Position numbers and translations under genes: made by a program. The notes under the pieces were generated by a model that was not told where the DNA came from, ran no database searches, and saw nothing but the letters and a program-made list of their open reading frames with translations. Below are positions 52,686 through 62,803 of a DNA stretch of 64,000 nt, piece after piece (the first letter of the stretch is position 1; every line of letters starts with the position of its first letter). Source of the DNA: Roseiterribacter gracilis (GTDB lineage Bacteria > Pseudomonadota > Alphaproteobacteria > BOG-932 > Roseiterribacteraceae); contig BOPV01000001.1 in assembly GCA_018332375.1 (NCBI GenBank), positions 3,596,001-3,660,000 of the forward strand, written 5' to 3'.

Positions 52686-52741
52686 CAGCGCGCCGAGAAA
52701 AATCGCAGCCCAGCCGGCGGTGAAGATGATGCTGGGCGGGT

Positions 52742-53485
52742 TCAGTCGAGCAGCCCTAGGCTGCGCATCGAAACCGGTTTGCCGGCGCCGACGATGACGT
52801 GATCGTGAAGCTGGATCTCCAACGCGGTCAGCGCGCGCTGCACCGCGCGCGTCGTCTCCACGTCGGCGCGGCTGGGGTTTGGATCGCCGCTCGGATGATT
52901 GTGCGCCAGGATCACCGCCTTGGCGTCGAGCTGCACGGCGCGGCGCGCGACCGCAACCGGATAGAGCGGCGCAGCGACCGCCGTGCCGTTGCCCTGCGCT
53001 TCATCGGCAAGCAGACGGTTGCGGTGATCGAGATAGAGGACGCGGACTTGCTCGCTGCGCTCGGCGCCGAGGCGCCGTTGCAGATACCGCTCGACCGCGC
53101 CCCACGACGCCAATACGTCGTCGGACAATTCGCGTGTGCCGACATGCAACGACGCTGCGTGCACCGCTTTCAGCAACGCGCGCGCCGCAGGCCGGGTTTC
53201 GAGCGCCGATTTTTCCAGCGCTTTGGGCGTTGCAGCCAGCAAGGGACCAAGCCCACCGAACTCGGCCAGTAATGCTTTCGCCAGCGGCTTTACGTCGATG
53301 CGCGGAATGGCGGCGAAGAGCAGCGCTTCGAGAATTTCGTAATCGGGCAGCGCGTCGCCGCCGGCTAGCAGCCTTGCGCGCAAACGGTCGCGATGACCTT
53401 CCCAATGCGGCCGCAACACGGCGTCGTGCGTGCCCGCTAGCGGATCCTCATAGAGTGGAACCGGTGCGGGGGCGCGACGCTGCAT
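52742..53485 (-). CDS. radC: RadC-family JAB1/MPN protein
   Basis: A 247-residue protein with an N-terminal helix-hairpin-helix-like part (PDYEILEALLFAAIP) and the JAMM metal motif HNHPSGDPNPSRAD near residue 200. Despite the name, a role in DNA repair is not firmly shown. It begins immediately next to the map stop and may be co-transcribed with it. Confidence 0.9.
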   Translation of the reverse strand: MQRRAPAPVPLYEDPLAGTHDAVLRPHWEGHRDRLRARLLAGGDALPDYEILEALLFAAIPRIDVKPLAKALLAEFGGLGPLLAATPKALEKSALETRPAARALLKAVHAASLHVGTRELSDDVLASWGAVERYLQRRLGAERSEQVRVLYLDHRNRLLADEAQGNGTAVAAPLYPVAVARRAVQLDAKAVILAHNHPSGDPNPSRADVETTRAVQRALTALEIQLHDHVIVGAGKPVSMRSLGLLD

Positions 53486-54310
53486 TTATGCGTAAGGCGG
53501 TTTTGTGTGGCCGGCGGGCGAGAGCGTGAAAATCTCCACGCCGGTCTCGGTCACGCCGACCGAATGTTCGAACTGCGCCGACAGTGAACGGTCGCGCGTG
53601 ACGGCGGTCCAGCCGTCATCGAGAATTTTCACTTCGTAACGGCCGGCATTGATCATCGGCTCGACGGTGAAGAACATGCCCGTCTTCAATTCAGGACCGG
53701 TGCCGGGACGGCCGTAATGCAACACCGACGGCGGCGCATGAAAGACGCGACCAAGCCCGTGACCGCAGAAATCGCGCACGACGGAGAACCGATTCTTTTC
53801 GGCGTGCGCCTGAATGGCGTGACCGACGTCGCCCAACGTTGCGCCCGGCTTCACTGCTTCGATGCCGCGCATCATCGCTTCGTACGTGACTTCGATCAGC
53901 TTCTTGGCGCGCAGCGGCACGCGGCTGCCGACTTCGTACATGCGGCTGGTGTCGCCATACCAACCGTCGAGGATCGGCGTGACGTCGATATTGACGATGT
54001 CGCCGTCCATCAGACGCTTGGCGCCCGGAATGCCGTGGCAGACGACGTGGTTGATCGAGATGCAGCTCGACTTGGGATAGCCCTTGTAGCCGAGCGTCGC
54101 CGGAATGGCGCCGTGCTCGCGCATATAGCGTTCGATCTCGACGTCGATCTCATTCGTCACCGCGCCCGGCACAATCATCGGCACGATATGGTCGAGCAGC
54201 GCCGCAGCCAGGCGGCCGGCCTTGCGCATGCCCTCGAAATCTTCGGGGCCGTGGAGCGGGATCCGGTTTTCGTCCGCGGTTTCCTGCGGCGCCGGCTGCG
54301 GGTAGGTCAT
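53486..54310 (-). CDS. map: methionine aminopeptidase, type I
   Basis: A 274-residue enzyme removing N-terminal methionine. The pita-bread metal ligands are visible: NIDVTPILDGWYGDTSRMYE (Asp, Asp), FCGHGLGRVFHAPP (His), VEPMINAG (Glu) and QFEHSVGVT (Glu-His). The start at 54310 is the first Met before the conserved core; ribosome site weak. Confidence 0.95.
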   Translation of the reverse strand: MTYPQPAPQETADENRIPLHGPEDFEGMRKAGRLAAALLDHIVPMIVPGAVTNEIDVEIERYMREHGAIPATLGYKGYPKSSCISINHVVCHGIPGAKRLMDGDIVNIDVTPILDGWYGDTSRMYEVGSRVPLRAKKLIEVTYEAMMRGIEAVKPGATLGDVGHAIQAHAEKNRFSVVRDFCGHGLGRVFHAPPSVLHYGRPGTGPELKTGMFFTVEPMINAGRYEVKILDDGWTAVTRDRSLSAQFEHSVGVTETGVEIFTLSPAGHTKPPYA

Positions 54311-54417
54311 GAGGTGAAAAGGCTCTTGGGTACGCTTGGGGCAATCCGAGACATGGGCGATGGGGCCGGGACGGGCAAGCCAAAAGCGCGCCCTGCGCCA
54401 AAGAGACAGGAAAAGCG

Positions 54418-55167
54418 ATGAGCGAAACGCTGGTGCAGGCCGCAATCCTGGTGATCGGGAACGAGATCCTGACGGGCCGGACCAAGGACGCAAATCTGCC
54501 GTTTCTGGCCGAACGGCTGGAGGCGCGCGGCATCCGCCTCGCCGAAGCCCGTGTCGTCCGCGACGTCGAGGACGAGATTATTGCCGCACTCGACGCGCTG
54601 CGCGGGCGGTACGACTATGTCTTCACGTCGGGCGGTATCGGGCCGACGCATGACGATCTGACCGCAGCCGCGGTCGCGCGCGCGTTTGGCCGCAAGCTGG
54701 TGCGCGATGCCGAAGCGGTGCGTCGCCTGACCGTGCATTACGGCGGCGAAGAACATCTGACGCCGCCGCGTCTCAAAATGACCGACATTCCCGAAGGCGC
54801 CAGCTTGATCGACAATCCAGTCTCGGCCGCACCGGGTTTCCGCGTTGAAAATGTCTTCGTGCTCGCGGGCGTGCCGAAAATCTTGCAGGCGATGTACGAC
54901 CAGCTTGAACCGTCGCTGCTGGGCGGCGCGCCGCGCGACAAGCGCACCGTGCGCACCGCCTTGTTCGAAAGCCGCATCGCCGAACCGCTCGCTGCAATCG
55001 CAGAGACATATGCAGCGGTCGAGATCGGGTCGTATCCATGGTTCCGCCTCGGCCAAGGCGGAGTCGCACTGGTCCTGCGCAGCGCCGACGCGGCTGCGTT
55101 GACGCAAGCGACCGACGCCGTGATCGCAATGTGCCGCGCACAAGGCGACGAACCTGTTGCGGAGTAA
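54418..55167 (+). CDS. CinA-like MoaB/Mog-fold protein
   Basis: A 249-residue protein with the molybdopterin-binding-like fold of the CinA N-terminal domain: ILVIGNEILTGRTKDANLPF, FTSGGIGPTHDDLTAAAVAR and VLAGVPKILQAMYDQLEP. It has no C-terminal amidohydrolase domain. It is thus a short CinA relative of unclear function, and not obviously tied to the molybdenum genes far upstream. ACAGGAAAAGC precedes the ATG. Confidence 0.85.
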   Translation: MSETLVQAAILVIGNEILTGRTKDANLPFLAERLEARGIRLAEARVVRDVEDEIIAALDALRGRYDYVFTSGGIGPTHDDLTAAAVARAFGRKLVRDAEAVRRLTVHYGGEEHLTPPRLKMTDIPEGASLIDNPVSAAPGFRVENVFVLAGVPKILQAMYDQLEPSLLGGAPRDKRTVRTALFESRIAEPLAAIAETYAAVEIGSYPWFRLGQGGVALVLRSADAAALTQATDAVIAMCRAQGDEPVAE

Positions 55168-55206
55168 GTAGGTGGCGCGCCAACCGAAGCTGCGGAGCTA
55201 GCGTAG

Positions 55207-55232
55207 TCCCCCTACGCTAAAGCTTCGGGGGA
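55207..55232 (-). repeat. REP-like palindrome, copy 3
   Basis: TCCCCC (55207-55212) and GGGGGA (55227-55232) enclose the same GCGTA/GAAGC core as the copies at 41117-41144 and 41165-41195. The stem base changes relative to those copies are compensatory (TCT to TCC with AGA to GGA). Confidence 0.75.
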
Positions 55233-55233
55233 T

Positions 55234-55262
55234 CAACCTGCACTGCTGCGCAGCGCAGGTTG
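55234..55262 (-). repeat. tRNA-tail hairpin repeat downstream of tRNA-Leu
   Basis: CAACCTGC (55234-55241) and GCAGGTTG (55255-55262) form an 8-bp stem that uses the tRNA CCA bases, with CTGCTGCGCAGC (55243-55254) in the loop, the same 12-mer as beside tRNA-Sec. GGTGGCGCGCCA, also shared, lies at 55171-55182. Confidence 0.6.
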
Positions 55263-55348
55263 GTGCGGGCGGCCGGACTTGAACCGGCACATCGGTTTCC
55301 CGATTACGGATTTTAAGTCCGTTGCGTCTACCATTTCGCCACGCCCGC
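55261..55348 (-). tRNA. tRNA-Leu (anticodon TAA)
   Basis: An 88-base class II tRNA with encoded CCA (55261-55263). Acceptor GCGGGCG pairs with CGCCCGC; the anticodon loop CTTAAAA gives TAA at 55313-55315; the long variable arm and GGTTCAAGTCC T-loop are present. Confidence 0.95.
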
Positions 55349-55406
55349 GGCAGGGCGCGACACTAGACATGGTCAGGCCCGGCGCCAACACCGGGGCCAT
55401 TGCACG

Positions 55407-56999
55407 GTGGCGTTGCCGGTTCAGCTTGTCGATGAGCCCCGCACCGCGTTCGATCAGGCCGTGCAGAGAAACTTCGCCACGATCGGGGACCGGCAAGTCC
55501 ATTACCGGCATGAAGGTGCCGGGCCGGCGGTGGTGCTGCTGCATCAATCGCCGACCTCGTCGCGCGAACACGAATCGCTGTTGCGGCGCCTGGCCGGCGA
55601 AGGCTTCGCCGTCTTCGCGCCCGATATGGCCGGCTACGGCCTGTCCGATCCGCATCCGTTGGGCGCGCACGTCACGATCGAAGCGCTCGCCGACGACGTC
55701 GCTGCGTTTCTCGATGCGACCGGCATCGCAACCGCGGGCATCTACGGGTTTCACACCGGCGGCTGCATCGCGAATGAATTTGCGCGCCGCCATGCTGCGC
55801 GCGCCACCGTCACGATCGTCGGCGGGTTCGTTTGCCAAACCGACGAAGAGCGCGCCGAGACGCTGGCAAACTACCTGCCGCCGTTCGTTCCGCTCGCCGA
55901 CGGCACGCATCTTCCGTGGCTGTGGTCGCGAGTGAAAGACCAGAAGATCTTTTACCCTTGGTATCAGCAGGACGACGCAGCACGCCTGTCGTTGACGGTC
56001 GGCACGCCGGCGCAGCTGCATGCAACGGCAATGGCGTTCCTCGATGCCGGCGATTCCTATCGCAGCGCGTACGGCGCCGCTTTTCGCTATCGCGGCGTCG
56101 ATTCACTGCCGCACATCCCCGGCGCGCATTACATCGTCAGTTACGAAGCCGATCCGCTGTACCGGCATCTCGATCGGTTGCCGTCGCTCGCATCCAACAT
56201 TCGCATCGAGCGTTGTGCAACGCCGGAACTTGCGACAGTGAAACTGATTGAGATCCTGGCGCGGCATCGTGCCGGCATCGCGCCGCCACCGCCCGCACCA
56301 CAAGCGCGACGCAGCGCATGGATTGGCGACTATGCCGGTGCGATGCGGCTACGCCGGAACGATGACGCGGCAGGCGATCCGATCGTGCTGCTGCATGGCG
56401 CCGGTGAATCCGGCCGTGCGCTGACCGCCCTGGCGCAACCCTGGATCGGGCGCCGTCGCGTGCTGGTTCCGGATCTGCCGGGACATGGCGACAGCGAGGA
56501 ACTGCACGCCGACGGCATCGCGGCCACGGCGCGCGTGCTGCGCGACGCGTTGGATGCGGCGCGTGTGCAGCGCTGCGACCTGATCGGACGCGGGTTCGGT
56601 GCTGCGGTAGCGCTCGAGCTGGCGCGGCTTGATCCGCCGCTGGTGCATCGTCTGGCGCTGCTCGACCTGCCGCCGTCGGATGCGGCGCTGCGCGACGCGA
56701 TGCGGGCGCAGGACGCGCCGCCGCTCGATCCCGATTTTCACGGCGGCCATCTCAGCCGCGCCTGGCACGTTGCACGCGATCGCGGCTTGTTCTTTCCATG
56801 GTTCGACCGGCGTGCCGAAACGCGCATCGCGACCGCCATCGACACGCAGACGATTCACGACCGCGCCGTCGACATGCTGAAAGCCGGTGCGGCCGGGCGC
56901 GCCGCGATGTTGGCGACGCTCGACTATGACTTCGAGCGGGCTGCCGCCGCGGTCACGGCGCCGATCCTGCGGCGCCTACCGGGCAACGACTGGGGCTAG
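55407..56999 (+). CDS. tandem alpha/beta hydrolase-fold protein with altered nucleophiles
   Basis: A 530-residue protein with two alpha/beta hydrolase domains, about 20-280 and 310-530. Domain 1 has the oxyanion region VVLLHQSPTSSREH and the elbow YGFHTGGC, which puts His116 where Ser, Asp or Cys should be. Domain 2 has IVLLHGAGESGRAL and LIGRGFGAAVA, with Gly396 at the nucleophile position. Either the protein is non-catalytic or it uses another mechanism. The GTG start at 55407 is uncertain. Its stop shares CTAG with a convergent small gene. Confidence 0.75.
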   Translation: MALPVQLVDEPRTAFDQAVQRNFATIGDRQVHYRHEGAGPAVVLLHQSPTSSREHESLLRRLAGEGFAVFAPDMAGYGLSDPHPLGAHVTIEALADDVAAFLDATGIATAGIYGFHTGGCIANEFARRHAARATVTIVGGFVCQTDEERAETLANYLPPFVPLADGTHLPWLWSRVKDQKIFYPWYQQDDAARLSLTVGTPAQLHATAMAFLDAGDSYRSAYGAAFRYRGVDSLPHIPGAHYIVSYEADPLYRHLDRLPSLASNIRIERCATPELATVKLIEILARHRAGIAPPPPAPQARRSAWIGDYAGAMRLRRNDDAAGDPIVLLHGAGESGRALTALAQPWIGRRRVLVPDLPGHGDSEELHADGIAATARVLRDALDAARVQRCDLIGRGFGAAVALELARLDPPLVHRLALLDLPPSDAALRDAMRAQDAPPLDPDFHGGHLSRAWHVARDRGLFFPWFDRRAETRIATAIDTQTIHDRAVDMLKAGAAGRAAMLATLDYDFERAAAAVTAPILRRLPGNDWG

Positions 57000-57172
57000 T
57001 CGCGCACGACCACCAGGCTGACATGTCTGGTGTCGATGACGACTTTGCCGGCATGCGGAAAATTTACGGTCGCGCGCGGTCCAATGACCGACTGGACCTG
57101 GCCCACGCCCCAGTCGGTTTCGGTCGGGTGGCGGACGCGTGCGCCTGGTACTAGGTCTGGATCCTGCGACAT
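56996..57172 (-). CDS. DUF3553 small protein
   Basis: A 58-residue protein (MSQDPDLVPGARVRHPTETD onward) with the DUF3553 pattern: PGxxVRHPxxxDWGVGQVQS, then a GRATVNFxHAGKVVID-like end and HVSLVVV. It looks like an SH3-like small beta fold. Its TAG lies on the same CTAG as the stop of the convergent hydrolase gene. No known role. Confidence 0.75.
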   Translation of the reverse strand: MSQDPDLVPGARVRHPTETDWGVGQVQSVIGPRATVNFPHAGKVVIDTRHVSLVVVRD

Positions 57173-57188
57173 CCCAGCATGCTAAGAC

Positions 57189-57818
57189 ATGCCCATGGCC
57201 AACGCTTCTTCCATTGATACGCGGCTCGTCGAACTCCTCTGTTCGCGGCTGCTGCATGACCTGATCAGCCCGCTCAGCGCGATTTCAAATGGCGTCGAAC
57301 TGATCCGCGAGGGCGGGATGGACGACGACGCGCTGGACCTGATCGAAGGTGCGGCCCGACAGGCGACCCGCCGGGTCCAGGCGCTGCGTCTGGCCTGGGG
57401 CTCGGCCGGTGCCGAAACGGGCCCTGGCCCGGTGCGCGTCGCCGCGCTGGCCTGGTTCGAAGGCACGCGCATTACGCTCGACTGGCCCGAGACGGTCGAC
57501 GCACCGCTGCTCGAACGACGTGGTGCAACCAAGCTGCTGTTGAACGCAGTGTTGCTAGGCGGTGAAGCTTTGCCAGGACAAGGCGCGTTGCAGGTCACAC
57601 GCGACGGCGACGTGATCGTTGTGACAGCAGTCGGGCGCAATCCGACGCTCAAAGGTGCAGGCGAAGCATGGCTGGGTGCTGCGCTTCCCGCCGCGACAAG
57701 TGCAGAAGCACACGATGTGAACGCGGCGTACGCAGCCGCGCTTGCGCGGAGCTATGGCCTGTCACTTGTCGTGTCCCGCGCGAATGACAGCCTGTCCTTG
57801 CGTCTTAGCGCTGCGTAA
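57189..57818 (+). CDS. chpT: histidine phosphotransferase of the CckA-CtrA relay
   Basis: A 209-residue ChpT-like protein: LVELLCSRLLHDLISPLSAI and SNGVELIREGG, with the phospho-accepting His in the HDLISPL motif, and a degenerate ATPase-like C-terminal half. ChpT is found in alphaproteobacteria and passes phosphate from CckA to CtrA and CpdR, controlling cell cycle and motility. CckA and CtrA are not in the window. ATG codons at 57189 and 57195 are both possible; no ribosome site is clear. Confidence 0.9.
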   Translation: MPMANASSIDTRLVELLCSRLLHDLISPLSAISNGVELIREGGMDDDALDLIEGAARQATRRVQALRLAWGSAGAETGPGPVRVAALAWFEGTRITLDWPETVDAPLLERRGATKLLLNAVLLGGEALPGQGALQVTRDGDVIVVTAVGRNPTLKGAGEAWLGAALPAATSAEAHDVNAAYAAALARSYGLSLVVSRANDSLSLRLSAA

Positions 57819-57830
57819 CGCGCACGACGC

Positions 57831-57857
57831 TATACGGACGGATATCTGAATATCCGA
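57831..57857. promoter_or_regulatory. GATATC-type palindrome upstream of chemoreceptor
   Basis: CGGATAT (57840-57846) and ATATCCG (57851-57857) are perfect arms around CTGA. The minus-strand reading GATATCCGTCCGTATA matches GATATCCGTCAGTATA before the other chemoreceptor (near 19800) with one difference. Confidence 0.5.
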
Positions 57858-57946
57858 TCGCTGCTGTCACCAACCCGAATGCACTAACACGTCACGCAAA
57901 TTGCGCTGATAGACCGCACTCGTAGCTTTGAGCCGAGGAGATGGTC

Positions 57947-59626
57947 GTGTTGAAAACCGTACGCGCAAAAGTCGTTTTAGGCCTGGCCGTGATCCTGCTG
58001 GCGACCGCGACGTTAGGAATTGTCGCCGTAAATCGCATGTCGTCGATGAATGACAGCGCGGCGGACATTCGCAACAACTGGCTTCCCGGTACGCGCGAAC
58101 TTGGCCTGCTGATGCGCAACGTCGAGCGCGTCCGCGGCAACCAGGCCGCGACAACCATGTCCAAGAATGCGGAAGAGCTCGCCAGCGAACGCAAGTTGGT
58201 CGACGGCTATCTGAAAGAAGTCGACTCGAGCTGGGCCGCCTACGAAAAGCTGATCACGCCGGGCGAAGAGGCAACGCTCGCCGCCGCCGCAAAAAAGGCC
58301 TGGGCCGGCTATATGCAGATCGTGGTCGGCTTCCGCGCCGCCCAGGACGCCGGCGACATGCCGAAGGCGGAAAAACTCTACCGCACCGAAATGCGCGACC
58401 AGTTCCGCGTGCTGCGCACCGACCTGCAGAAGCTGCTCGATTTCAACGTCGCCGGCGGCAAGAACGCAGCCGATGACGGCGAGCGCACGTACGCCAACAC
58501 GCGCATCGCCGTCGGCGTCGCGATCGTGATTGCGCTGGCGCTCTGCGGCGTCGTGATCACCTTCATGTTGCGCGGCGTGTTGAAACCGTTGAGCGAACTG
58601 ACGGCCGCGATGAGCCATCTGGCCGGCGGCGATCTGACGACCAAGGTCATCGGCGAGAAGCGCGAAGACGAAATCGGCGCCTTGGCGCGCGCGCTGGCCG
58701 TGTTCAAAGCCAACGCGATCGAGAAAGAGCGCCTGACCGCCGAACAAGAGACCGCCCGCCAGGCCAAGGAAGCGCGCCAGGCCATCGTTGCGGCCGAGAT
58801 TCGCGGCTTTGAAGGCACGATCGAAAGCCTGCTGAGCGCCTTGTCGGCGGCTGCGACCGAGCTGAATTCGACCGCCGGCTCGATGCAGTCGATCGCCGAG
58901 CGTGCGACGCACCAGGCAATGTCGGTGTCGGCCGCCAGCCAGCAGACCAGCGGCAACGTGCAGACGGTCGCGACCGCGACTGAAGAATTGTCGGTCTCGA
59001 TCCAGGAAATCACGCGGCAGGTGGCGGACTCCAATCGCCGCGTGCAGGACGCGGTGACCCAGGCCGAAACCACCACCACGACGATGCACGGGTTGCGCGA
59101 CGCAGCCGAGCGCGTCAGCCAGGTCGTGGGCCTGATCGGCGATATCGCCGCCCAGACCAATCTGCTGGCGCTGAACGCCACGATTGAAGCGGCCCGCGCC
59201 GGCGAAGCAGGCAAGGGCTTTGCGGTGGTCGCCAGCGAAGTGAAGAGCCTCGCCACCCAGACCGCCAAAGCGACCGAAGAAGTCTCGTCGGTGATCGGCG
59301 ACATTCAGACCGAGACCGGCAAGGCGGTTGCCGCGATCGATCTGGTCAAGTCGACCATCGAAGGGCTGAGCCACATTGCCGGCACGATCGCGGCTGCGGT
59401 CGAACAGCAGGGTGCTGCGACACGCGAAATCGCGCGCAACGTCGAAGAGGCCGCGCGCGGGGTCGAGCGCGTCTCGAGCGACGTCGTTGCGGTCGAGGGG
59501 GCGGCGACCGATACGGGCGAGGCGGCAACCCAGGTCACGACCGCGGCGCAGGATGTCAGCCAGCAGGCTGAAACATTGCAGGCGCGTGTGGCGACCTTCC
59601 TCGGCAACATCCGCGAAGCAGCCTGA
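57947..59626 (+). CDS. methyl-accepting chemotaxis protein
   Basis: About 559 residues: an N-terminal helix ([20 protein letters not shown]), a four-helix-bundle periplasmic domain of about 160 residues, a second helix ([20 protein letters not shown]), HAMP ([19 protein letters not shown]), methylation helices and the signalling tip [27 protein letters not shown] ends six bases before the GTG at 57947; an ATG at 57941 directly abuts that ribosome site, so GTG is preferred. Ligand unknown. Confidence 0.92.
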   Translation: MLKTVRAKVVLGLAVILLATATLGIVAVNRMSSMNDSAADIRNNWLPGTRELGLLMRNVERVRGNQAATTMSKNAEELASERKLVDGYLKEVDSSWAAYEKLITPGEEATLAAAAKKAWAGYMQIVVGFRAAQDAGDMPKAEKLYRTEMRDQFRVLRTDLQKLLDFNVAGGKNAADDGERTYANTRIAVGVAIVIALALCGVVITFMLRGVLKPLSELTAAMSHLAGGDLTTKVIGEKREDEIGALARALAVFKANAIEKERLTAEQETARQAKEARQAIVAAEIRGFEGTIESLLSALSAAATELNSTAGSMQSIAERATHQAMSVSAASQQTSGNVQTVATATEELSVSIQEITRQVADSNRRVQDAVTQAETTTTTMHGLRDAAERVSQVVGLIGDIAAQTNLLALNATIEAARAGEAGKGFAVVASEVKSLATQTAKATEEVSSVIGDIQTETGKAVAAIDLVKSTIEGLSHIAGTIAAAVEQQGAATREIARNVEEAARGVERVSSDVVAVEGAATDTGEAATQVTTAAQDVSQQAETLQARVATFLGNIREAA

Positions 59627-59689
59627 CGAGCAGGATCTGGCGAACAAGTCGCGCATTCGCGTGATTGTTCACGGTTTGTAAGGAGCCTC

Positions 59690-62600
59690 GTGCGCGCCTT
59701 AGGGGTGCACGAGGCTTTCTTGCCCGCGGGACTATTGATGCTGGGGATCGACCAGGCTTCGCTCGGCGGAACCGGGCTGGAGCTGACCTTGCAAGCGATC
59801 GGCGCGTTGGCGCGACAAGTGTCGCTGCTGGCGATCAGCGCCGTGGCCTATGCGTGGCTGTTACAAACCTGGCGCCGTTCGGGCGCCTGGCTGGCGCTGC
59901 TCCTTGCGACCGTGCTGATGAGCGTGCTGGTCACGCTGACGCTCTTAAACCCAGTCCAGCTTGCGACCGTCGGGCAGCTCGACGTGCGCGACGTCATCGT
60001 CAGTTTCGCGACGCTCGACCTGCCCTTGTTGCCCAGCCTAGTTGTGACCGCGGTCGCGATGGCGGTGCGCGGTGGATTTGGCGATGCGGCGGCGGGCGCC
60101 GGCGTTGCCAATATTGCGCTGACATTCCTGCTGGCACGCGCACTGCGCTACGCCATCGATCGCGGCAAGCTGACTCGCGGACCGCGTATCTATCTGTTCA
60201 TCGCCGTCACGCAATGGCCGGTCTTCGTCGTGCCATCGGTGTTGATGATTCCGGGCCGTACGCTGTCGCAGATGCTGGGCGACGGCTCGCTGTTGGTCAT
60301 GGCCGTGCTGGGCGTGGTCACGATCGCGTTCGGTTGGGTCAGCGATTTCATCGCGCGTCAGGCCGACAAGGATTTGACGATCGAAGAAAACGCGATCTCG
60401 CTGCGGCACATTCTCGATGGGTCGACGCAAGGCGTGCTGATCCATGACGGCTTGAAGCCGATCTTTGCCAACGAAACCTTCGCACGCATCTACGGCTATG
60501 CCTCTGCCGAAGCAGTGATTCAGGCGGGCACGATTGCGCCGCTGGTGGTGACGCAAAGCGGACGCCCGCCATCAGACGAGATGTTGTGGCTGCAGACCGA
60601 TCCGCGTGGCGTTCCGACCTTCATGGGCGATCGTCGCGCACGGCGCGTCGACGGATCGACGATCTGGATCGACGCCGAGATCCGGTTGACGATGTGGCGC
60701 GGCAGCCGCGCCATCCAGACCACCGTCGTCGATGTGACCGACGCGCATCGCGCCGCCGACCTGCTGCAGCAGCGGCGCGAAATGCTGGCCAAGCATCAGG
60801 ACGCCCTGCTCGAATTGTTGCGACTGCGCTTCGACGGATCGCAATCCTTCGCCGCAATCACCGAAGCAGCGCTGCCGTTGCTACATGCCGGCATGGGCGG
60901 ATCGCGCACATCGATCTCGCTCTCGGATCACGCGGCGGGTCTCTATGAGTGCCTGGGCTATTACGAGCCCGGCGCCGGCATGTCGCCGGGCGATCTCGTG
61001 CTGCGCTGGTCCGATCTGATCGGCATCGAAGGCGAGATGCAGGCGGCGTCGACGATCCTGATTCCCGACGTCGACCTCAGCCATGTCGAACCGAGCCTGG
61101 CCAACCTGCTGCACAATGCCGACGCACGGTCGGGTCTGATCGTCCGCGTTCCGATCGACGCGCGTTATGCCTGTTTGATTCTCTTCTATGACGCGCAGCC
61201 GCGCAGCTGGAGCCTGGAAGAACAGATCTTCGCGCGCGCGACCGGCAATATCGTCGGCATGGCGATGCTGTCGCATCTGCGCCAGCGCAATTTCGAATCG
61301 CTCGACGCGGTGCTCGACGCGATCCTGATTTTCGATGCCGACGGGTTGGTGACGTACGCCAATCGCGCGGCCTACGACCAGATCGGCCTGTCGCCGGGCG
61401 ATCTGTTCGATGAACACGCGATGCAGCTGCTGCCCGAGATGCCCGCGCCAAGCGCGGGCGAAACGGCGCATACGGTCCCATGGACGCGCCTCGACGGATC
61501 GACCACCGAAGTGCGCGTGTTGCACCGGCGGCTCGCCGATGGCGGTTCGGTTGCGACCTGGCGTGACATCTCGGTCGAACTCGAAAGCGAGAAAGAAAAA
61601 GAAACGCTGCGGATGCAGCTGACCCAAGCCGCCAAGATGGAGGCGATCGGGCGGTTGGCCGGCGGCATGGCGCACGACTTCAACAATCTGCTGGGCGCGA
61701 TTATGGGATTCGCGGGCTTTCTGGTCGACGATCTCGACGAAGGCAGCGAGCAGCACGGTTACGCCATGCGCGTTCTGTCGGTGAGCGAGCGCGCGCGCCA
61801 ATTGGTCATGCAGATATTGGCGTTTTCGCGCGCCGAAGGGGCGGCGCGCATGCCGGTCGGCTTGACCGAATGGGCCCGCGAAGGCCGCGACATGCTGCAA
61901 GGATTGTTGCCGGCCTCGACGCAGCTGATCGTGCATCCAAGCTCGCGCGAGCTGCATGTCTACGGCAATGCGACCCAGCTACAGCAGGTGCTGGTCAATC
62001 TGTGCGTCAACGCCAACGACTCGCTGCCCGAAAATGGTGGCACGATCGAAATCGAATTGGCCGAGATCACGCCGGTCGGATCGTCGCCGCTCGCGGTCAG
62101 CGAAACCGACGGAAGTTTCCATACGGCACGGCTGGAATCGGGGCAGCTGACAATCGGCCAGCGCTATGCGCGGCTGCGCGTGCGCGATCGCGGCTGCGGC
62201 ATTCGCCAGGATGTGTTGGACCAGATTTTCGAACCGTTCTTCACGACCAAAGATCGCACGCGCGGAACCGGCCTCGGTCTCGCGGTCGTGCACGGTCTGT
62301 TGCTCGCACATGACGGCGCCTATGCGGTGCGTTCGACGCCTGGCGATGGAACCGTGTTTGACGTCTATCTTCCCGCAGTCGACGCGCCGGCTGCAGTGGC
62401 GACGCTGGGCACGCGTGTCGCCGGCACGCCCGGGCCAGCCATCGCAGCGTTGTTGCTGGACGACGAAGAAGATCTGCTCGACGCGATGCGCATCGGCCTC
62501 AAGCGGCTGGGCTTCGCTGTGGCGGCGACCAATTCACCCGGCCAGGCGCTGGCCTGGCTGCGGGAGAAACCGGGTGCATTCCAAGTGCTGATTACCGATC

Positions 62601-62803
62601 AAGTGATGCCGGGCATGCGCGGCACCGCGCTGATTCCGCTGGCAAAGGCCGCCGATCCGGCGGTGCGCGTGATTTTGACCACCGGCTATAGTGACGGCGC
62701 GACCGAACGGATCGCGCGCGAAGCCGGCGCCGATGCGTTTGTCCTGAAACCCGTGCCGCCGGAAACGATGGCGCGCACCGCACGCTCGTTGTTCGCCGCA
62801 TGA
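59690..62803 (+). CDS. hybrid histidine kinase with membrane, PAS and GAF sensor domains
   Basis: A 1037-residue sensor. Six or so N-terminal helices (to about residue 220), a PAS domain (about 240-350), a GAF-like region (about 370-540), a second PAS (about 545-650), a HisKA domain with His662 ([19 protein letters not shown]), an ATPase domain ([20 protein letters not shown] and [11 protein letters not shown]) and a receiver with Asp970 ([10 protein letters not shown]). GTG start with AAGGAG upstream. The stop overlaps the next gene, an evident partner regulator (ATGA). Confidence 0.92.
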   Translation: MRALGVHEAFLPAGLLMLGIDQASLGGTGLELTLQAIGALARQVSLLAISAVAYAWLLQTWRRSGAWLALLLATVLMSVLVTLTLLNPVQLATVGQLDVRDVIVSFATLDLPLLPSLVVTAVAMAVRGGFGDAAAGAGVANIALTFLLARALRYAIDRGKLTRGPRIYLFIAVTQWPVFVVPSVLMIPGRTLSQMLGDGSLLVMAVLGVVTIAFGWVSDFIARQADKDLTIEENAISLRHILDGSTQGVLIHDGLKPIFANETFARIYGYASAEAVIQAGTIAPLVVTQSGRPPSDEMLWLQTDPRGVPTFMGDRRARRVDGSTIWIDAEIRLTMWRGSRAIQTTVVDVTDAHRAADLLQQRREMLAKHQDALLELLRLRFDGSQSFAAITEAALPLLHAGMGGSRTSISLSDHAAGLYECLGYYEPGAGMSPGDLVLRWSDLIGIEGEMQAASTILIPDVDLSHVEPSLANLLHNADARSGLIVRVPIDARYACLILFYDAQPRSWSLEEQIFARATGNIVGMAMLSHLRQRNFESLDAVLDAILIFDADGLVTYANRAAYDQIGLSPGDLFDEHAMQLLPEMPAPSAGETAHTVPWTRLDGSTTEVRVLHRRLADGGSVATWRDISVELESEKEKETLRMQLTQAAKMEAIGRLAGGMAHDFNNLLGAIMGFAGFLVDDLDEGSEQHGYAMRVLSVSERARQLVMQILAFSRAEGAARMPVGLTEWAREGRDMLQGLLPASTQLIVHPSSRELHVYGNATQLQQVLVNLCVNANDSLPENGGTIEIELAEITPVGSSPLAVSETDGSFHTARLESGQLTIGQRYARLRVRDRGCGIRQDVLDQIFEPFFTTKDRTRGTGLGLAVVHGLLLAHDGAYAVRSTPGDGTVFDVYLPAVDAPAAVATLGTRVAGTPGPAIAALLLDDEEDLLDAMRIGLKRLGFAVAATNSPGQALAWLREKPGAFQVLITDQVMPGMRGTALIPLAKAADPAVRVILTTGYSDGATERIAREAGADAFVLKPVPPETMARTARSLFAA

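Noticed and set aside
54418..55167. Assigning the CinA-like gene to molybdenum cofactor synthesis
   Set aside because: The fold is shared with MoaB/Mog but the sequence follows the CinA N-terminal domain, and it is 25 kb from the molybdenum genes.
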